Source of the DNA: Laceyella sediminis
GTDB taxonomy: Bacteria > Bacillota > Bacilli > Thermoactinomycetales > Thermoactinomycetaceae
DNA length: 64,000 nucleotides
Assembly: GCF_003003125.1 (NCBI RefSeq)
Contig: NZ_PVTZ01000002.1
Coordinates: 186,001-250,000 of the forward strand
Reading direction: 5' to 3'
In this document: positions 60,258 through 64,000 of the stretch, one piece after another
Position numbering within the stretch: position 1 is the stretch's first letter
Layout of the letters: the number at the start of each line of letters is the position of its first letter
Notes under the pieces: model-generated
The model's database searches: none
Seen by the model: the letters and a program-made list of their open reading frames with translations, nothing else
Told to the model about the DNA's origin: nothing
Position numbers and translations under genes: made by a program

Positions 60258-61112
60258 TTAGCTGTATGAATAAAAGCCCCGACCGCTCTTGCGGCCCAGC
60301 CAACCCGCCTTCACATATTTTCTGAGCAACGGGCAGGGGCGGTACTTGCTGTCGCCAAACCCTTCATAAAGCGTTTCCATGATGTACAAGCAGGTGTCCA
60401 AGCCGATGAAATCGGCCAACGTCAACGGCCCCATGGGATGATTCATGCCCAATTTCATCACTTCGTCGATCGCTTCTGGCGTAGCCACGCCATCATAGAC
60501 GGCGAAAATCGCTTCATTGATCATGGGCATCAAGATGCGGTTGGACACAAAACCAGGATAATCGTTCACTTCCACAGGCGTCTTGCCCATCCGTTCCGCT
60601 GCCGCCATCACCGCTTGGAATGTCTCCTCACTCGTGGCCAATCCGCGAATCACTTCTACCAACTTCATCACTGGCACGGGGTTCATAAAGTGCATACCGA
60701 TCACTTGCTCCGGGCGACGGGTGGCTGCGGCAATCTCTGTGATAGGTAGGGACGAGGTGTTACTAGCCAAAATCGTATGACTCGGACAGTACTCATCCAA
60801 GCGCGTGAAGATCTCGGCTTTCACCTCCATTTTTTCCACCACGGCCTCAATGACCAAGTCGGCATCCTGACCTGCCACAGCCAGATCTGTGGTGAGCGAG
60901 ATCCGTCCCAAAATAGCTTCCCGCTCCTCCGCCGACAGTTTGCCCTTCTCCACACTGCGCGACAACAAGCTGCCGATCCGATCCAAACCGGCTTGCACAC
61001 GTTCTTCTGTCGTATCAAGCAAAACCACTTGATATCCGGCTTGCGCAGCCACTTGGGCGATACCGCCTCCCATCTGGCCAGCGCCGATCACACTTACGCG
61101 TTGCAATTCCAT
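60258..61112 (-). CDS. hbd: 3-hydroxybutyryl-CoA dehydrogenase
   Basis: It oxidises 3-hydroxybutyryl-CoA to acetoacetyl-CoA (284 residues). It has the Rossmann motif [13 protein letters not shown], the catalytic histidine H141 in [15 protein letters not shown], and [16 protein letters not shown] use the ATG at 61110-61112, nine bases after AAGGAG; the upstream ATG overlaps the thiolase end. It lacks a fused crotonase. Confidence 0.95.
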   Translation of the reverse strand: MELQRVSVIGAGQMGGGIAQVAAQAGYQVVLLDTTEERVQAGLDRIGSLLSRSVEKGKLSAEEREAILGRISLTTDLAVAGQDADLVIEAVVEKMEVKAEIFTRLDEYCPSHTILASNTSSLPITEIAAATRRPEQVIGMHFMNPVPVMKLVEVIRGLATSEETFQAVMAAAERMGKTPVEVNDYPGFVSNRILMPMINEAIFAVYDGVATPEAIDEVMKLGMNHPMGPLTLADFIGLDTCLYIMETLYEGFGDSKYRPCPLLRKYVKAGWLGRKSGRGFYSYS

Positions 61113-61128
61113 CTCCACTCGCTCCTTT

Positions 61129-62310
61129 CTATCCATCCACTCTTACCAAAATGGCATCCCCTTGCGCAGCCCCACTGCAAATAGCCGCTACGCCTAAACC
61201 GCCGCCGCGACGCTTTAATTCGTGGATCAACGTCAACAGAATCCGGGCTCCGCTCGCTCCCACCGGATGACCCAAAGCAACCGCGCCGCCATTCACATTC
61301 ACCTTCTCCTCGCTGACTCCCAACAACTTCATGTTGGCCAAAGCGACGGCAGCAAACGCCTCATTGATCTCGTACAAATCGATCTGATCCGCGGTCAAGC
61401 CATGTTTTTTGAGCAATTTTTTCACGGCGTAAGCGGGGGTGATGGGGAAGTCTTTGGCTTCCATGGCAACAGCAGCATGCCCCACGATCGTAGCCAGCGG
61501 TTGGACTCCAAGCTCAGCCGCCCGTTTGGCTGAAGCGACGACAAGTGCGGCCGCCCCATCATTCACTCCCGGCGCGTTCCCCGCTGTGATGGTTCCGTTG
61601 GTGTCGTACACCGGCTTCAATTTGGACAGTTTCTCCAAGCTGGTGTCAGGCCGGATTGATTCATCCTGATCCACCACCACTTCCTGCCGTTTCGCCTTCA
61701 CTGTCACCGGCACGATCTCTTCCGCAAACCATCCCGCTTCGACAGCAGCTTGCGCTTTTTGGTGGCTCCGCAGTGCCCAAGCGTCTTGTTCTTCGCGAGA
61801 AACCTCTTGTTCCTTCGCCGTCCGACTTCCGTGCACGATCATGTGCACACCGTGAAAAGCGCACCACAGCCCGTCATGGATCATCAAATCCGTCAGCTCC
61901 CCATGACCCATGCGCTCACCAAACCGCGCGCCCTTCAGCATGTATGGAGCTTGGCTCATACTCTCCATCCCACCGGCGACGATCACATCCGCGTCCCCCG
62001 CCCGGATGATTTGGTCGCCGAGTGTGACACTACGCAAGCCGGAAGCGCAGACTTTGTTGATCGTCTCCGTACCCACTTCCCAAGACAAACCCGCATGACG
62101 CGCCGCTTGCCGGGAAGGGATCTGTCCCGCTCCCCCTTGCAAAACCATGCCCATGATCACTTCTTCCACCGCTTCATCAGGAATCCCCGCCTTCGTCAAC
62201 GCACCTCTGATGGCAACGCCGCCTAACTCCGCCGCGGTCACTCCTTGCAATGCTCCGCCAAACTTGCCAAACGGCGTACGCGCCCCTCCTAAAATCACGG
62301 TTTCTGCCAT
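61129..62310 (-). CDS. Acetyl-CoA acetyltransferase (thiolase)
   Basis: A thiolase of 393 residues that cleaves acetoacetyl-CoA to two acetyl-CoA, or works in reverse. Catalytic C88 is in [11 protein letters not shown], the histidine in [17 protein letters not shown] and the second cysteine in [11 protein letters not shown], where the usual glycines are partly Ala and Ser. The ATG at 62308-62310 ([16 protein letters not shown]) follows GGGGGG. It is the first gene of the operon after fadF's terminator. Confidence 0.94.
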   Translation of the reverse strand: MAETVILGGARTPFGKFGGALQGVTAAELGGVAIRGALTKAGIPDEAVEEVIMGMVLQGGAGQIPSRQAARHAGLSWEVGTETINKVCASGLRSVTLGDQIIRAGDADVIVAGGMESMSQAPYMLKGARFGERMGHGELTDLMIHDGLWCAFHGVHMIVHGSRTAKEQEVSREEQDAWALRSHQKAQAAVEAGWFAEEIVPVTVKAKRQEVVVDQDESIRPDTSLEKLSKLKPVYDTNGTITAGNAPGVNDGAAALVVASAKRAAELGVQPLATIVGHAAVAMEAKDFPITPAYAVKKLLKKHGLTADQIDLYEINEAFAAVALANMKLLGVSEEKVNVNGGAVALGHPVGASGARILLTLIHELKRRGGGLGVAAICSGAAQGDAILVRVDG

Positions 62311-62345
62311 GATCGGCACCCCCCATAGGTTGATTTTCATTCTAT

Positions 62346-62359
62346 CGAGCGTTCGTTCG
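62346..62359. promoter_or_regulatory. Candidate TetR operator upstream of the thiolase gene
   Basis: CGAGCGTTCGTTCG is a near-palindrome (12 of 14 symmetric) 36 bases before the thiolase start. CG-rich palindromes of this kind are bound by TetR regulators of acyl-CoA genes in other bacteria. The TetR gene in this operon is the likely partner. Confidence 0.35.
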
Positions 62360-62417
62360 GCACTCCGGCACAATGAAAACGCCTTCATTTTCAGATTACC
62401 TCAACCATTCTGTTTTA

Positions 62418-62446
62418 ACAATAGTTATTCGAATTCTTCTATTCAA
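62418..62446 (-). promoter_or_regulatory. SigA-type promoter of the thiolase-icmF operon
   Basis: On the minus strand TTGAAT (62441-62446) and TATTGT (62418-62423) are 17 bases apart, each four of six to consensus. The candidate operator lies about 60 bases downstream. Confidence 0.45.
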
Positions 62447-62510
62447 ATAACATATTTAATTCTGTTTGCCGCCAAGTTGCGCGCTCTTTCCCACTGCGGT
62501 TTTGCACATC

Positions 62511-62544
62511 AAAAAGGCTGTCGGTTTGATCCCGACAGCCTTTT
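62511..62544 (-). terminator. Terminator after fadF
   Basis: AAAAAGGCTGTCGG pairs with CCGACAGCCTTTT; T runs follow on both strands. It isolates fadF from the thiolase operon. Confidence 0.85.
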
Positions 62545-62548
62545 CTAA

Positions 62549-62562
62549 AGCGTGTCTAACTT
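62549..62562 (-). repeat. Dispersed repeat end, fragment E
   Basis: Read on the minus strand as AAGTTAGACACGCT, it matches the right end of the repeat family. Only this end is seen, and a match this short could be chance. Confidence 0.25.
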
Positions 62563-62589
62563 GATACTCCAAACGAGCCTTTGTCTTCC

Positions 62590-64000
62590 TTAGTGAACCC
62601 CGTCCGCCACCTCAGCTGCTGAATCAAACTCCAGCGACAAGGCCAAGATTTCGGCCACATCCATCGTTTTCACTTGATCTTCCACTTCTTTGGCCTTCGT
62701 ACCATCCGATAGCATGGTGAGACAGTAAGGACAAGCACTGCCGATCACCGTCGGGTTCACTTGCAACGCTTGTTCCGTACGCGCGACGTTCACCCGCACC
62801 CCTTCTGTTTCTTCCATCCACATCATCCCGCCACCGGCGCCGCAACACATGCCGTTTTCGCGGTTGCGTTCCATCTCGACCACTTCCACGCCCGGAATCT
62901 GGCTCAGAATGTAGCGGGGCGCGCTGAACACGCCGTTGTAACGGCCCAAATAACAGGAATCATGGTAGGTGATCCGCTCATTCACCTCTTTGGTCGGTTT
63001 GATGCGCCCTTCTTTGATCAAATCAGCCAACACTTCCGTGTGATGATACACTTCCGCCGTCAAGCCCAAATCAGGATACTCGTTTTTAAACGTGTTGTAA
63101 GCATGAGGGTCGATGGTAATGATCTTCTTCACTTGATGCTTCTCAAACAAAGCGATGTTATCAGCGGCCAATTGTTGGAACAAGAACTCATTGCCCATCC
63201 GTCTGGCCGTGTCCCCGGAGTTTTTCTCTTTGTTGCCCAAAATAGCGAACTTGACGCCTGCGTGATGCAACACCTTTACCAACGCCCGGCTGATTTTCTG
63301 GCTACGGTTGTCAAACGACCCCATCGAACCGACGAAGAAGAGATATTCGAAGTCTTTTTCTTCTTTGACCGTGGGCACTTTCACTTCTGCGTCTGCCGTC
63401 CATTTGTCGCGATCCTTGCGGTTGATGCCCCAAGGGTTGCCTTGGCGCTCGATATTGGAGAACGTCCGGGAAGCTTCGGCGTTCATCTTCCCTTCAGTCA
63501 TTACCAAGTAGCGGCGCATATCGATAATTTTGTCTACGTGTTCATTCATCACCGGGCAGGCATCCTCACAGTTGCGGCAGGTGGTACAAGCCCACAGCTC
63601 CTTTTCTGTGATGACATCGCCGATCAAGCTAACCGGATACTCACCCTGGCCAGCCAACCGCAACGAAGCTTGGTTTGCCTCTGCGAAGGCGAAGTTGGGT
63701 ACCCACGGCGTTTTGGAGGTGATCGCCGCCCCTTTCATGGTCAAGTGGTCACGCATCTTAACCATCAAATCCATCGGAGACAACAGCTTCCCTGTTCCCG
63801 CTGCAGGGCAGACATTGGTACAGCGCCCGCATTCTACGCAGGCATACAAATCAATCAATTGCTTCTGATTGAAATCTTCAATCTTTCCTACGCCGTACTC
63901 TTCAACGCTTTCATCTTCAAAATCGACCAAAGACAACTTCGCTGGTGGTTGTTGCCGCTTGAGGAAGACGTTGAGCGGAGCGACCAGCAAATGAAAGTGT
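62590..64000 (-). CDS. fadF: Heterodisulfide-reductase-like Fe-S oxidoreductase (FadF/EtfD type), 5' end cut by the window
   Basis: Only the C-terminal 470 residues are in the window; the frame stays open to position 64000. Two ferredoxin-type clusters are seen, CVECGRCTNVCP and CTTCRNCEDACP, then two CCG-type domains (CYLGRYNG; CCGAGGGMMW; CPYCLTML). FadF of B. subtilis also has N-terminal membrane helices, which would lie outside. It probably carries electrons from ETF and acyl-CoA dehydrogenases to quinone. Confidence 0.92.
   Translation of the reverse strand, partial: HFHLLVAPLNVFLKRQQPPAKLSLVDFEDESVEEYGVGKIEDFNQKQLIDLYACVECGRCTNVCPAAGTGKLLSPMDLMVKMRDHLTMKGAAITSKTPWVPNFAFAEANQASLRLAGQGEYPVSLIGDVITEKELWACTTCRNCEDACPVMNEHVDKIIDMRRYLVMTEGKMNAEASRTFSNIERQGNPWGINRKDRDKWTADAEVKVPTVKEEKDFEYLFFVGSMGSFDNRSQKISRALVKVLHHAGVKFAILGNKEKNSGDTARRMGNEFLFQQLAADNIALFEKHQVKKIITIDPHAYNTFKNEYPDLGLTAEVYHHTEVLADLIKEGRIKPTKEVNERITYHDSCYLGRYNGVFSAPRYILSQIPGVEVVEMERNRENGMCCGAGGGMMWMEETEGVRVNVARTEQALQVNPTVIGSACPYCLTMLSDGTKAKEVEDQVKTMDVAEILALSLEFDSAAEVADGVH

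Overview
The window looks like chromosome from an endospore-forming member of the Bacillales. The gene order follows the Bacillus subtilis spoIIQ-spoIID-murA-ywmB-atp-upp-glyA-ywlGFEDCB-spoIIR-prmC-prfA-tdk-rpmE-rho-glpX-fsa-fba-spo0F-pyrG-rpoE-acd block almost gene for gene. Moderate GC, an eleven-subunit NuoA-N complex beside the ATP synthase, and a fused isobutyryl-CoA mutase suggest a thermophilic or thermotolerant lineage such as Thermoactinomycetaceae. That placement is an inference from memory, not a search. No rRNA, tRNA, CRISPR array, intact insertion sequence or prophage was seen.

Layout. 0-5.7 kb holds sporulation genes (spoIIQ, splB, spoIID) and envelope genes (murA, ywmB, ywzB). 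5.8-15.8 kb is a compact nuoABCDHIJKLMN operon without nuoEFG. 15.8-16.6 kb is a long non-coding stretch with a promoter, candidate operators and hairpins. 16.6-23.9 kb is atpZIBEFHAGDC with a shortened epsilon subunit. 24.3-33.6 kb carries upp, glyA, ywlG, rpiB, an arginine-phosphatase-like gene with an insertion, mntP, tsaC, a GNAT gene, spoIIR, prmC and prfA. 33.8-43.5 kb carries a CPBP protease, tdk, rpmE, a LysM/M23 peptidase, rho, glpX, fsa, fbaA, a kce-kal pair and spo0F. 43.8-50.2 kb is an accessory stretch, mostly on the plus strand: SRPBCC, two PIG-L deacetylases, a broken trypsin-like protease, a GNAT gene, an orphan oxidase subunit IV and FMN-riboswitch-controlled ribU. 50.3-64 kb carries pyrG, rpoE and an acyl-CoA operon (fadF-thl-hbd-acd-acd-meaB-tetR-icmF).

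How it works together. Nuo and ATP synthase form an energy core. The last operon can take isobutyryl-CoA to butyryl-CoA (IcmF), oxidise it (Acd, with electrons to FadF) and cleave it to acetyl-CoA (Hbd, thiolase), but no crotonase is present. Kce and Kal could also supply crotonyl-CoA. SpoIIQ, SpoIID, SpoIIR, Spo0F and SplB belong to sporulation and spore UV repair.

Most unusual signals: a diverged family of short intergenic repeats, mostly 55-95 bp (16.1, 43.5, 46.7, 52.0 and 58.9 kb, with end fragments at 24.2 and 62.5 kb); a foldable spacer that would bring a distant Shine-Dalgarno sequence to the atpC start; an epsilon subunit without its C-terminal domain; a regulatory-looking leader before nuoA; and two 5' hairpins that bury ribosome binding sites.
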